Assembly (NCBI GenBank): GCA_964646435.1
Contig: CAZYEJ010000018.1
Span: 1-35,303 of the forward strand
Source of the DNA: UBA3076 sp964646435
GTDB lineage: Bacteria > Desulfobacterota > Dissulfuribacteria > Dissulfuribacterales > UBA3076
Direction: 5' to 3'
DNA length: 35,303 bases
Positions 1 through 6,696 of the stretch are shown in pieces (the first letter of the stretch is position 1; every line of letters begins with the position of its first letter). Made by a program: the position numbers and the translations under genes. The notes under the pieces were generated by a model that ran no database searches, was not told the DNA's origin, and saw nothing but the letters and a program-made list of their open reading frames with translations.

Positions 1-164
1 TGTGTCGTTGTATCAGAAACAGACGATAAGGGAGCCGAGTGATGATCACTTGGGTCTTTGTTCCCCTGGGTCTGATTCTGCCTGATCAGCCGAACCGCGT
101 AGTACGGACCCGTACGCTGCGTGGTGTGGGAGGGGGGAGCTGTGAGGCTCCTCCCTATCCCGAT
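1..164 (+). mobile_element. 3' end of a group II intron (partial, enters from the left edge)
   Basis: Positions 92-127 fold as an intron domain V: a 9-bp lower stem (ACCGCGTAG with CTGCGTGGT), then GTACG/CGTAC closed by a four-base loop, ending in the GGTGGTGT typical of many bacterial group II introns. It is followed at 128-164 by a domain VI hairpin (GGGAG.../...CTCCC) with a bulged TA near its 3' side, a candidate branch-point adenosine, and an end reading CCCGAT. I therefore place the 3' splice site at 164/165. The reverse transcriptase gene, if present, lies outside the window to the left; 1-91 contains no coding signal that I recognise. The intron is oriented opposite to the downstream cassette genes. 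The subclass is not certain from this short tail. Confidence 0.8.
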
Positions 165-168
165 GGGC
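165..168 (-). other. Likely residual attC inverse-core half interrupted by the intron
   Basis: The first exon bases after the intron are GGGCATT, the same as the bases following GTT in the intact attC site at 1064-1073 (GTT-GGGCATT). On the minus strand this is GCCC at the end of the toxin cassette, just past the toxin stop codon. This is the expected outcome if the intron inserted between GTT and RRRY on the bottom strand of the toxin cassette's attC, which is where group IIC-attC introns are known to go. The rest of that attC would lie left of the window. Confidence 0.5.
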
Positions 169-190
169 ATTTTCTGTTTCTCTATCGGAT

Positions 191-799
191 TCATTCTCGT
201 GATAGCGAATCCGCAATATCTTTTGCCCAAGGTGCCAAGTCTTGATATATTTTTGCAATTTTACCGTCATTTACCCTGAACATTAATGAAGGATCAACAT
301 CAGTCTCCGAGTTATCGTAAAAATAGGCTCGATCAACCGATGCTAATGCTTCGATGCACTTAGCTATTGACCGGTAATACCTGCTGATAATTTTTAAAAT
401 CGGAACATCATGCCCGCCTTCCATGACACGTAAAGCAACTCGCTGGGCATTAATTGATGGATCGTTAGTACAGACGAAAAACAACCGAATGAAAAAGCCG
501 GCTTCTTTGGCACGTTGGACAAACTCAAGCTTTTCCTGAGTTGAAAAAACTGTTTCGAGTGCCATGCTGCTCATATCTGCTAAGCAGCTTTCCCGCATTT
601 CTTGGGCATAATTAGCAGCTTTGAGTACAGATTTTGGCGAATTCCAGTCACCGAACTTTTGTTTCGCAATGAAGTCAGGATTGATGTAAACACAATCTTC
701 CATCCACTCATGCCGCAAAAGTTTCTCAGTAATTGTTGTTTTCCCAGAGCCATTCGGACCTGCTACAACTATAAGCCTTGGTTTCTGTATCTTTTTCAT
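191..799 (-). CDS. Zeta-toxin-like P-loop kinase
   Basis: This 202-residue protein has an N-terminal Walker A (GPNGSGKTT, residues 14-22), the ETVFST segment at 82-87 and the signature GGHDVP...KIISRYYRSI around 128-144. These features fit the zeta-toxin branch of the P-loop kinases, whose characterised members phosphorylate UDP-N-acetyl sugars and poison cell-wall synthesis. Its ATG overlaps the stop codon of the upstream small gene by four bases (ATGA), so the two are probably translationally coupled as toxin and antitoxin. A 7-bp inverted repeat (186-192 and 207-213) spans the stop codon. It sits in a likely integron cassette. Kinase family membership is well supported; toxicity and the exact substrate are inferred. 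Confidence 0.85.
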   Translation of the reverse strand: MKKIQKPRLIVVAGPNGSGKTTITEKLLRHEWMEDCVYINPDFIAKQKFGDWNSPKSVLKAANYAQEMRESCLADMSSMALETVFSTQEKLEFVQRAKEAGFFIRLFFVCTNDPSINAQRVALRVMEGGHDVPILKIISRYYRSIAKCIEALASVDRAYFYDNSETDVDPSLMFRVNDGKIAKIYQDLAPWAKDIADSLSRE

Positions 800-984
800 G
801 TCGACACAGGATTATTCTTACGGGATACCGCTTCTGAAATTACGGCCTGAAGTTTATTAATATGTCGTGCCATGGCTTCTCGTTTACGGCTACGAGCGTC
901 TTCGCCAGCCTGTTTTATTAACTGGAAAAGTTGCTCTTCTTCAGCCTCATGCTTTTTGTTATGCAGATTGATGCTGTTAACCAT
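796..984 (-). CDS. Small charged protein, probable antitoxin of the zeta-like toxin
   Basis: This 62-residue, strongly charged and probably helical protein (many Glu, Lys, Arg and Ala, with no Cys) lies directly upstream of the toxin gene and overlaps it by four bases. A good ribosome-binding site (AGGAG) lies about eight bases before the ATG. Small, upstream and overlapping is the usual arrangement for an antitoxin, and short helical partners are common for zeta-like toxins. I recognise no named antitoxin domain, so its role rests on context. It begins about 30 bases after the attC site of the preceding cassette, as expected for the first gene of a gene cassette. Confidence 0.65.
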   Translation of the reverse strand: MVNSINLHNKKHEAEEEQLFQLIKQAGEDARSRKREAMARHINKLQAVISEAVSRKNNPVST

Positions 985-1012
985 AATAGGATCTCCTGAT
1001 ACTGCATGATTT

Positions 1013-1070
1013 GCCCAACGTTTTAGTTAAAGTGCGGCTTTTTTGCGTCCGCTGAATTTTTTTGTTGGGC
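1013..1070 (-). other. Integron attC recombination site
   Basis: Read on the minus strand, this 58-bp element starts with the inverse core GCCCAAC (1070-1064) and ends with the core GTTGGGC (1019-1013). These match the RYYYAAC and GTTRRRY consensus and are perfect complements of each other. Between them lie a GCGG/CCGC inner pair and a right-hand segment TTTAACTAAAACGTTGGGC that resembles the right half of well-known attC sites (TTAACTCAAGCGTTAG in aadA cassettes). Length, orientation and position between two minus-strand genes all fit. The last 16 codons and the stop of the upstream hydrolase gene lie inside it, which is common for cassette genes. Confidence 0.75.
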
Positions 1071-1541
1071 ATTCTTTATTGCTTTTTGAAGTTGCTGAAT
1101 CCAGATGGCATTCCCTTGCGAATTTAGATGTATGCCGTCGCCGTCATGAAATTTATCTGCAAGATTCCCTTTTGCATCAACGAGTAGTTGTCCCGCATTC
1201 ACAAAAAAAAGATTCGTGGATATCTTGGTCAACTCTTCAAGCTTAAAGTTAAGTCTCTTTATACGATTTTGGTTTCTGCCTTGACACTCTTCACGAACTT
1301 CCTCATCAAGTGGCAATATGGCACTGAAAATGACAGGAATGTTCTTTGGTATCTGATCAGCTATGACTGAGTAATTGTGAAGTATGTCTTCATTTGATCG
1401 ATATTTCATGTCATTGACACCAATAGCAATTACAACAGCACTTGCCCTTTCAATTGATTTGTAGGCTGGAAGTCTCTGTAAAACACCGAAAGTTGTATCA
1501 CTGCCAATGCCATAATTGCAATTGATAAGAGGGTGAATCAT
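1023..1541 (-). CDS. SGNH/GDSL-type hydrolase lacking the serine-containing block I
   Basis: The 172-residue product shows three of the four SGNH blocks: block II (NYGIGSDT, residues 9-16), block III (GVND, 41-44) and block V (DGIH, 135-138, carrying the catalytic Asp and His). Block I (GDS), which supplies the nucleophilic serine, should lie about 30 residues before block II. An in-frame stop codon at 1554-1556 cuts it off, and no ribosome-binding site precedes the ATG. The gene is therefore probably 5'-truncated or fused to a foreign boundary, and likely inactive as an esterase unless another serine substitutes. Its C-terminal 16 residues come from the attC site. The ten bases AAGTGCGGCT at 1030-1039 recur inverted at 1569-1578, flanking the gene. 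Confidence 0.7.
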   Translation of the reverse strand: MIHPLINCNYGIGSDTTFGVLQRLPAYKSIERASAVVIAIGVNDMKYRSNEDILHNYSVIADQIPKNIPVIFSAILPLDEEVREECQGRNQNRIKRLNFKLEELTKISTNLFFVNAGQLLVDAKGNLADKFHDGDGIHLNSQGNAIWIQQLQKAIKNAQQKNSADAKKPHFN

Positions 1542-1672
1542 TATTATAGGCTGTTAGCGTTGCCCGAGAGCCGCACTTATAAGGTAATACCTATCTGATC
1601 TAATATCCACGCTACTTCTTTGTTCTGCGCAGGATTATCACATACCTGCTTGTCACTCCAAGTATCCTTTTC
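1542..1672. other. Intergenic stretch left of the dispersed repeat
   Basis: No coding frame is visible here. Positions 1569-1578 carry an inverted copy of ten bases found in the attC at 1030-1039. This could be a remnant of the previous cassette junction, but no GTTRRRY core accompanies it. The stretch ends where the dispersed repeat begins. Confidence 0.4.
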
Positions 1673-1832
1673 TGTAACCGTTCACTGGATTACAACGCCT
1701 ATTTTACCACAACCTACCAGGCTGTGAGCGTTTACAGGGTGCTGCAGATGCGAGGCGGAGGATACGCAGACGTACTTCCTGTACTTCAAGTGCCCGACAA
1801 CAAAGCAGATGCGGTGCCTTGTAAACGCTTAC
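1673..1832. repeat. Composite dispersed repeat with terminal inverted repeats (copy A)
   Basis: Two units are joined here. Unit I (1673-1735) reappears reverse-complemented at 29815-29877. Unit II (1724-1832) is bounded by about 19-bp imperfect inverted repeats, GTGAGCGTTTACAGGGTGC on the left and its complement, ending GTAAACGCTTAC, on the right. Its right end reappears reverse-complemented at 32169-32195. It encodes nothing and ends ten bases from the radC stop codon. Short size, inverted ends and scattered partial copies suggest a MITE-like or REP-like element. Confidence 0.75.
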
Positions 1833-1841
1833 GTTTTTCTT

Positions 1842-2576
1842 TTATAATTCTCGTACCGCCTTCATCTCATATTCTTCAATTAATCCTTCATCAGCAAAAC
1901 TGAAGTAGCGGTTGTCTCCGATGATGATGTGGTCAAAAAAGCTAATGCCGGTTGCTTTGGTCGCCATCATCAGGCTTCTTGTGAATGCTTTATCATCGTT
2001 ACTGGGGGTCACCGCGCCGGAGGGATGATTGTGGGCCACAATGATCGACGGGGCATTATATTTGATGGCCGTCTGGATAATATCGCGGATATATGGATTT
2101 GCCCGGTCAACTGTGCCATAGTCGATATCAATCATATCTGATACGGCATTCCGTCTGTCGAGGAGCAGCAGCACAAAACGCTCCTTTTTTAAGTCTCTCA
2201 TGAGAGGCATAAGATAGTTTGCTACGTCGGACGATTTTTTAATGGAACCTTCCATGGCTTTTTCTTCGCTCAACATCCTTCGCCCCAACTCTATGGCCGC
2301 CTTGATCTGTGCAATTTTGGCATCTTTCAGACCAAGTATTTTCTTGAATTCAGAAATATCAACACCGCTCATAGAACGTAAGGATTTGAACTTATGGAGT
2401 AGTTCCCTGCCGATATCAACTGCACTTCGACCAGGTGTTCCCGTCCTGATTAAAATAGCGAGAAGTTCCGCATTGCTTAACGTCTGTTCGCCGTATTTAA
2501 GCAATTTTTCCCGGGGGCGGTCGTCTTTTGACCATTCGCGGATAGGGAGAGGATATCTATCTTTTGTTTTTTTCAT
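1842..2576 (-). CDS. radC: RadC-family JAB/MPN domain protein
   Basis: This 244-residue protein is full length for the family. It has an N-terminal helix-hairpin-helix-like region (about 30-100) and a JAMM metal-binding motif, H182-x-H184 within HNHPSG followed by D195 in PSNDD, which is the metalloprotease-like zinc site of RadC/MPN domains. RadC proteins are widespread and often associated with DNA repair or mobile regions, but a biochemical role has not been settled. The gene stands alone, with no close upstream partner, and a dispersed repeat abuts its 3' end. Family assignment is secure; function is not. Confidence 0.93.
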   Translation of the reverse strand: MKKTKDRYPLPIREWSKDDRPREKLLKYGEQTLSNAELLAILIRTGTPGRSAVDIGRELLHKFKSLRSMSGVDISEFKKILGLKDAKIAQIKAAIELGRRMLSEEKAMEGSIKKSSDVANYLMPLMRDLKKERFVLLLLDRRNAVSDMIDIDYGTVDRANPYIRDIIQTAIKYNAPSIIVAHNHPSGAVTPSNDDKAFTRSLMMATKATGISFFDHIIIGDNRYFSFADEGLIEEYEMKAVREL

Positions 2577-2674
2577 AGAAAAATTTGAGCAAGATAAAAA
2601 GGGACTGCTTTTGACCCATGTTCATTATCTCCAGAGTTTGCCTACAATGTCTGTCATAAATCTCCTAGTTTTTT

Positions 2675-2742
2675 TTGACAGGATTAACAGGATTGACGGA
2701 ATTTTCTCTTTTAGTGCTATCTATCATGTAAATCCTATCTAA
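2675..2742. repeat. Decayed intergenic repeat with GACAGGATTAACAGGATT arm
   Basis: The left arm TGACAGGATTAACAGGATT and the right arm ATGTAAATCCTATCT are imperfect inverted copies around an AT-rich centre. This matches a repeat type I know from many sulfate-reducer-like genomes, where the two arms are usually better matched. It lies upstream of radC, so it may also overlap that gene's control region. No promoter is convincing. Confidence 0.55.
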
Positions 2743-2754
2743 TGCAAAATTCAA

Positions 2755-3100
2755 TCTTTACCCCCGTATTTGGCCTTTCCTTCAGCAACTGCTCTTTGCT
2801 TCAGACGCCTCTCGCGGTGAATTTCCACATGAAGGGTCAACGTGCTCAAGGAATGGTCCTCATATGACAATGATAGCATCGTTGGGCCGACGTTCGTGCA
2901 AAGGGGCGTTTCTTCTTTCAGATGGTTCGGGTAATTCCAGGGAGCGTGCTTTCAGAAAGTCCACGCAGAACAACTGGGTATGTTTGCCTGTATCCACGGA
3001 AATAGATTGAACGCTTGTCGGACGTGCAAGCTTTTTCTCATAACGTGTACGGATGTAATCGACAATAAATTTTTTTGTGTCAAACCGGCCATAAAGCTAC
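2755..3100 (-). pseudogene. Decayed coding remnant, family not recognised
   Basis: On the minus strand two different frames carry protein-like sequence that breaks off. One frame (roughly 2,870-3,095) has a stretch containing FIVDYIRTRYEKKLARPTSV. A shifted frame (roughly 2,757-2,940) has NHLKEETPLCTNVGPT and, further on, LHVEIHRERRLKQR. Neither has an intact start with a ribosome-binding site, and the frame change in the middle implies an indel. I could not assign the family. It lies just downstream of the pyruvate:ferredoxin oxidoreductase fragment, so the whole 2.75-3.4 kb stretch looks like abandoned coding DNA. Confidence 0.45.
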
Positions 3101-3197
3101 CCTCCCGGTTCATATTTTGGTTCCAAAATAATATCCTATAATGCCCCGACTTTCCCATATGAACCGGCACGGCTTCTTGCCGATTTTGCGTTTGTCT

Positions 3198-3373
3198 CAT
3201 GATACAGCTGGCAGATAGTCCGTTGCAGCCAGCGAACGTGCCGCGACATGAAAGACGATCGGCGTGAGTTCTCCGGCGATTTTGTACATATTTGGGATCA
3301 GCAGCAGCAGGCCATGAGACGAGGTAAAGGTTGTCGTGAGTGCCCCTGTTTGTAGCGAACCGTGCATTGCAGC
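3198..3373 (-). pseudogene. Fragment of pyruvate:ferredoxin oxidoreductase (nifJ/por) gene
   Basis: In one minus-strand frame, about 57 residues match the interior of pyruvate:ferredoxin/flavodoxin oxidoreductase. The fragment reads HGSLQTGALTTTFTSSHGLL, then LLIPNMYKIAGELTPIVFHV and AARSLA, ending at a TGA. In intact enzymes this region belongs to the N-terminal thiamine-diphosphate-binding part, and hundreds of residues follow it; here nothing does. A longer frame on the same strand (2952-3494) covers this DNA but yields no sensible protein. It is therefore a pseudogene relic, perhaps of a gene now replaced elsewhere in the genome. Confidence 0.85.
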
Positions 3374-3511
3374 ATGGCAATTTTATCTTTTGATTGTGAA
3401 ATATTTTGCCCGGTTGACAACAGGCATAGGCATAGGAAAAGATTTTTGCAAAAATATTATTGATCCACAGGCTTCTTGACGGCACAGATCTCAAGAGTAA
3501 TTTTTTTTAGA

Positions 3512-5212
3512 TTATAGCAGCACATTCAAGATTCCTCCGACCAGCAAGCTAGAAACAATCATAATAGTGGTAGCTTTTATCAGATCTTTGGCCCCAAGCT
3601 CTTTGAATAGAACGACAAAGGTCGCGACGCAAGGGAAATACATAGTCAACACTACACTGGCCACAATAAGCTGCCCCATATCCAGCCCAAGCGGCAGCAG
3701 CATACCCACAGCCACATCTTTTCTTAAAAAACCTACGATCAATGAGGCGACCGCTTCCTTTGGAAGCCCCAAAATGCCGACGATCACAGGAGCAGCTGCC
3801 TCACTGATCCATTCTATGATCCCGAATACATACAGAATGTTTACAATGAGCACTCCCAGAAGTACAAAGGGGATCGCTTCGGTCAAAAAGCTCCACATCC
3901 TCATCCATAGTTTCTTTGCCAGACTCCCAAGATACGGGATCCGATAGGGCGGGATCTCCATAAACGTCTCGGGTGTTTCACCTTTGAGCCCCTTGTTAAG
4001 CAAAAAGCCAAGCGTAAGCCAAACGATAAAGAGTGTAAGAAAATAGATTCCGAAGCCCTTGATGCCATAGGGACCCAACAAGACAAATACCATGGCGGTT
4101 TGCGCCATGCAAGGTACGGCTATGGCCATCAAGGTCGCTGCGATAAAGCGCTGTTTTTTAGTTTCGAGTATCCTGGTGCTGAGTGCCCCCGGAACATTGC
4201 AGCCAAATCCCAGAAGCATCGGAATAATAGCCAGCCCGTGCATTCCAAGCTTGTGCAAAACCGTATCAACCAGGGTTGCCAGCCTCGGCAGGTAGCCGCT
4301 GTCCTCCAGAATGCCCAGCACCAGGTAGAAAGCAAATACATAGGGCAAAACCATGGCAAGCGGAACATACAGACCGGTCGTAAGCAGTCCCATTGATTGT
4401 ATATAATCAATCTTCCCTTCGATTAAGGTTCCGACCAATATATCATGGATGACACCGCCTTTCCCCAGCATATTGCTTAAGCCGGTCATTACAGGAAGAT
4501 AGAGCTCAAACAGAGGATCGAACAGGTAAGCAATAAGATTTTCGCCCACAAACCGGACCGCCAAAAAAACAAGTGCCAGAATCGACAGCATAATCGGAAT
4601 TCCCGTCAGCGGTTTAATGCTCATATCCTCAAGATTTTCCAGAAACGTATGTTTTTTCGGGGTGATTTTTTGAACTTCCTTGATGATCTTTCCGATTTCA
4701 CTCCATCGGCTATCTTCATCATATATATTGGCATGCGTTTTGGCTTCATGGAGTCTTGAGGCAAGCTCTTTTATGCCCTCTCCCGTTACGGCAACCGTCG
4801 GTACAATCGGAACATCCAGATGGGTTTCAAGTTTTTTTGCATCGATATAAATACCCAAATGCCGGATTTCATCCCAAAAATTAAGTATCACAATGACCGG
4901 GATATTTCGCTCCAGCAGCTGCAGTGTCAGGTAGAGGTTTCGCTCCAGGTTAGTCGCATCCACCACATTGATGACCAGATCCCCCTCTTCGAGCATACTT
5001 ACTGCGACCTCTTCCGCCTTTGATGTCGGCTCTAACGTATAGGTCCCAGGTACATCGATCACTTCTGCCAAATGGTCTTTGAGTTTCATTTTCCCTTTCT
5101 TGAGCTCGATCGTCGTACCGGGATAGTTGGAAACCATGACGTCCACACCGGTCAACCTTGAAAATATAGCCGATTTCCCGACGTTGGGATTTCCCATTAA
5201 AAGTATTTTCAT
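3512..5212 (-). CDS. feoB: Ferrous iron transport protein B
   Basis: This is the membrane Fe(II) uptake protein with an N-terminal G domain. The GTPase motifs are visible: G1 GNPNVGKS (7-14), the YPGTT G2 region (30-34), G3 DVPG (53-56) and G4 NFWD (111-114). The rest contains two Gate-type hydrophobic regions with many membrane segments, including the conserved GFGCNVPG and FPCVATF stretches. At 566 residues it is a compact form; the E. coli protein is about 770. feoA lies 19 bases upstream on the same strand, so the two form an operon. No feoC follows. Identification is secure. Confidence 0.96.
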   Translation of the reverse strand: MKILLMGNPNVGKSAIFSRLTGVDVMVSNYPGTTIELKKGKMKLKDHLAEVIDVPGTYTLEPTSKAEEVAVSMLEEGDLVINVVDATNLERNLYLTLQLLERNIPVIVILNFWDEIRHLGIYIDAKKLETHLDVPIVPTVAVTGEGIKELASRLHEAKTHANIYDEDSRWSEIGKIIKEVQKITPKKHTFLENLEDMSIKPLTGIPIMLSILALVFLAVRFVGENLIAYLFDPLFELYLPVMTGLSNMLGKGGVIHDILVGTLIEGKIDYIQSMGLLTTGLYVPLAMVLPYVFAFYLVLGILEDSGYLPRLATLVDTVLHKLGMHGLAIIPMLLGFGCNVPGALSTRILETKKQRFIAATLMAIAVPCMAQTAMVFVLLGPYGIKGFGIYFLTLFIVWLTLGFLLNKGLKGETPETFMEIPPYRIPYLGSLAKKLWMRMWSFLTEAIPFVLLGVLIVNILYVFGIIEWISEAAAPVIVGILGLPKEAVASLIVGFLRKDVAVGMLLPLGLDMGQLIVASVVLTMYFPCVATFVVLFKELGAKDLIKATTIMIVSSLLVGGILNVLL

Positions 5213-5231
5213 CTTCTGACACCCATCTGTT

Positions 5232-5471
5232 TTATTCGTCTCTCAACGGCGCTACGACTATTTTCTTTGCCATCTTCATGCCGATGGTCGCTTCGGTATT
5301 GTCAATTTCGATGACAACAGGGCCATGAAAAGGTTGTGCGGTTATCTTCCTGATAGTTTTTCCTACCCTTATGTTTAGCGAAGCGAGTTTTTTTCGAAAC
5401 CCTTCTCCGCCTTCCAGCCGATTTATGGTTACTTTTTTTCCTGATTTCAAATCAAAGAGTGTTAATTCCAT
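5232..5471 (-). CDS. feoA: FeoA, ferrous iron transport accessory protein
   Basis: This 79-residue SH3-like protein is typical in length for FeoA, with the pattern of small beta strands and the conserved Gly-rich turn (LEGGEGFRKKLASLNI) near residues 19-34. FeoA proteins bind or regulate the FeoB transporter at the inner face of the membrane. A strong ribosome-binding site (TTAGGAG, about 5478-5484) precedes the ATG, and a TATAAT-like -10 lies at 5501-5506 on the minus strand. It is the first gene of feoAB. Confidence 0.93.
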   Translation of the reverse strand: MELTLFDLKSGKKVTINRLEGGEGFRKKLASLNIRVGKTIRKITAQPFHGPVVIEIDNTEATIGMKMAKKIVVAPLRDE

Positions 5472-5627
5472 GCTGTCCTCCTAAGACTTGGTATATACTG
5501 ATTATACTATAGTAAATGTAAGAAGAAAGCTGAAAAGATAAAGAGTTGGCGCATATTAGTCCACTTTTTACATTGTCACTAAAATGCCTGAGAAAGGGAT
5601 ATAATACTATAAAACGAGGAGGACAAA
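5472..5627. promoter_or_regulatory. Divergent promoter region between feoAB and amrS
   Basis: This 156-base AT-rich intergenic region serves both directions. For feoA, a TATAAT lies at 5501-5506 (minus strand). For amrS, a TATAAT lies at 5600-5605 and a strong ribosome-binding site GAGGAGG at 5616-5622, five bases before the ATG. Neither -10 has a good -35 at normal spacing. I looked for a Fur-type palindrome because feo genes are usually iron-regulated, and did not find a convincing one, so control by iron is plausible but not shown. Confidence 0.5.
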
Positions 5628-6653
5628 ATGGCTGAAACAGCATGGTTAAGTAAAAAACTCGGCAGTGGAAAGATCTTGTGTCAGGCGTGTGCACAAGCCT
5701 GTAAGCTGGACGAAGGTGAGTACGGTATCTGTGGTGTCAGAAAAGTCGAGAACGGCGAACTCAAACTGCTTGTGTACGGGCTTGCCGCCGCGGTAAACGT
5801 TGATCCGGTGGAGAAGAAACCGATGTTTCATTTTCTACCGCAAAGCAGGGCCTTTTCAGTAGGAACAGTAGGATGCAACTTCTCCTGCAAATTCTGTCAG
5901 AACTACGACATCTCCCAGTACCCTAAAGAGCACCATCACCAAATCGTCGGCCAGGAACTACTGCCTGAACGCATCGTCGAACTTGCGATAGAGAACGGAT
6001 GCCAATCGGTCGCCTATACCTACAATGAACCGATCGTCTTTTTTGAGTACACCTACGATACGGCAAAACTGGCACATGAGAAAGGGCTGAAAAACATCTA
6101 CGTCACCAGCGGCTATGAGACCCGCAAGGCCATTGACCTGCTCGCGCCGTATATCGACGGAATGAATATAGATATCAAGGCTTTTACGGATGAGTTCTAC
6201 AAAGAGATCTGCGGTGCTCGGCTCAAACCGGTACTTGAAGCCGTCAAACATGCTCACGAAAAAGGGATCTGGATCGAAATGACGACGCTACTGATCCCGG
6301 GTAAGAATGACTCTGATGAAGAGATCCGCAATATTGCAAAATTTATAGCAGGGATCGACCCTTCCATCCCTTGGCATCTCTCCGCATTTCATCCGATGTA
6401 CAAGATGCTTGATGTTCCCCACACTCCCGGATCAACATTGCGTAAAGCCTACAAAATAGCTCAGGAGGAAGGACTGAAGTACCTCTATGTCGGCAATATC
6501 GATGATGAAGATCATGAATCGACCTACTGTCCTGGTTGCGGCGAAAGGGTGATCGACCGGCAAGGACATATCGGGCAGTACGTCAACAACGAGCTTGATG
6601 AAAACGGAATCTGTCCATATTGCGGCTATGCTCTTGAAGGGGTATGGCACTGA
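5628..6653 (+). CDS. amrS: AmmeMemoRadiSam-type radical SAM enzyme (AmrS)
   Basis: This 341-residue protein has a central radical SAM cluster motif C83-x3-C87-x2-C90 (CNFSCKFC), preceded by an N-terminal cysteine group (C18, C21, C25, C35). It ends in a zinc-ribbon-like pair (CPGC...CPYC). The order and the segment HFLPQSRAFSVGTVGCNFSC are characteristic of AmrS, once annotated as a pyruvate formate-lyase activating enzyme. The AmrS family often occurs with AmmeMemoRadiSam A and B proteins; neither is in this window. The substrate is not established. The start is well supported by the strong ribosome-binding site. It is transcribed away from feoAB. Confidence 0.93.
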   Translation: MAETAWLSKKLGSGKILCQACAQACKLDEGEYGICGVRKVENGELKLLVYGLAAAVNVDPVEKKPMFHFLPQSRAFSVGTVGCNFSCKFCQNYDISQYPKEHHHQIVGQELLPERIVELAIENGCQSVAYTYNEPIVFFEYTYDTAKLAHEKGLKNIYVTSGYETRKAIDLLAPYIDGMNIDIKAFTDEFYKEICGARLKPVLEAVKHAHEKGIWIEMTTLLIPGKNDSDEEIRNIAKFIAGIDPSIPWHLSAFHPMYKMLDVPHTPGSTLRKAYKIAQEEGLKYLYVGNIDDEDHESTYCPGCGERVIDRQGHIGQYVNNELDENGICPYCGYALEGVWH

Positions 6654-6696
6654 TAAAAGGATAGGAAATCGTTATTACCAACATCGGAGTATTTTT

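Noticed and set aside
1541..1580. A second attC site upstream of the GDSL gene
   Set aside because: Ten bases are shared in inverted orientation with the intact attC, but there is no RYYYAAC/GTTRRRY pair, so I do not call it.
2952..3494. A 180-codon open frame on the minus strand
   Set aside because: Its product is rich in Cys, Asn and Arg and has no sensible pattern. A different frame over the same bases gives clear pyruvate:ferredoxin oxidoreductase sequence, so this frame is a by-product of decay.
5472..5627. A Fur box for feoAB
   Set aside because: No 19-base palindrome close to the Fur consensus could be found by eye.
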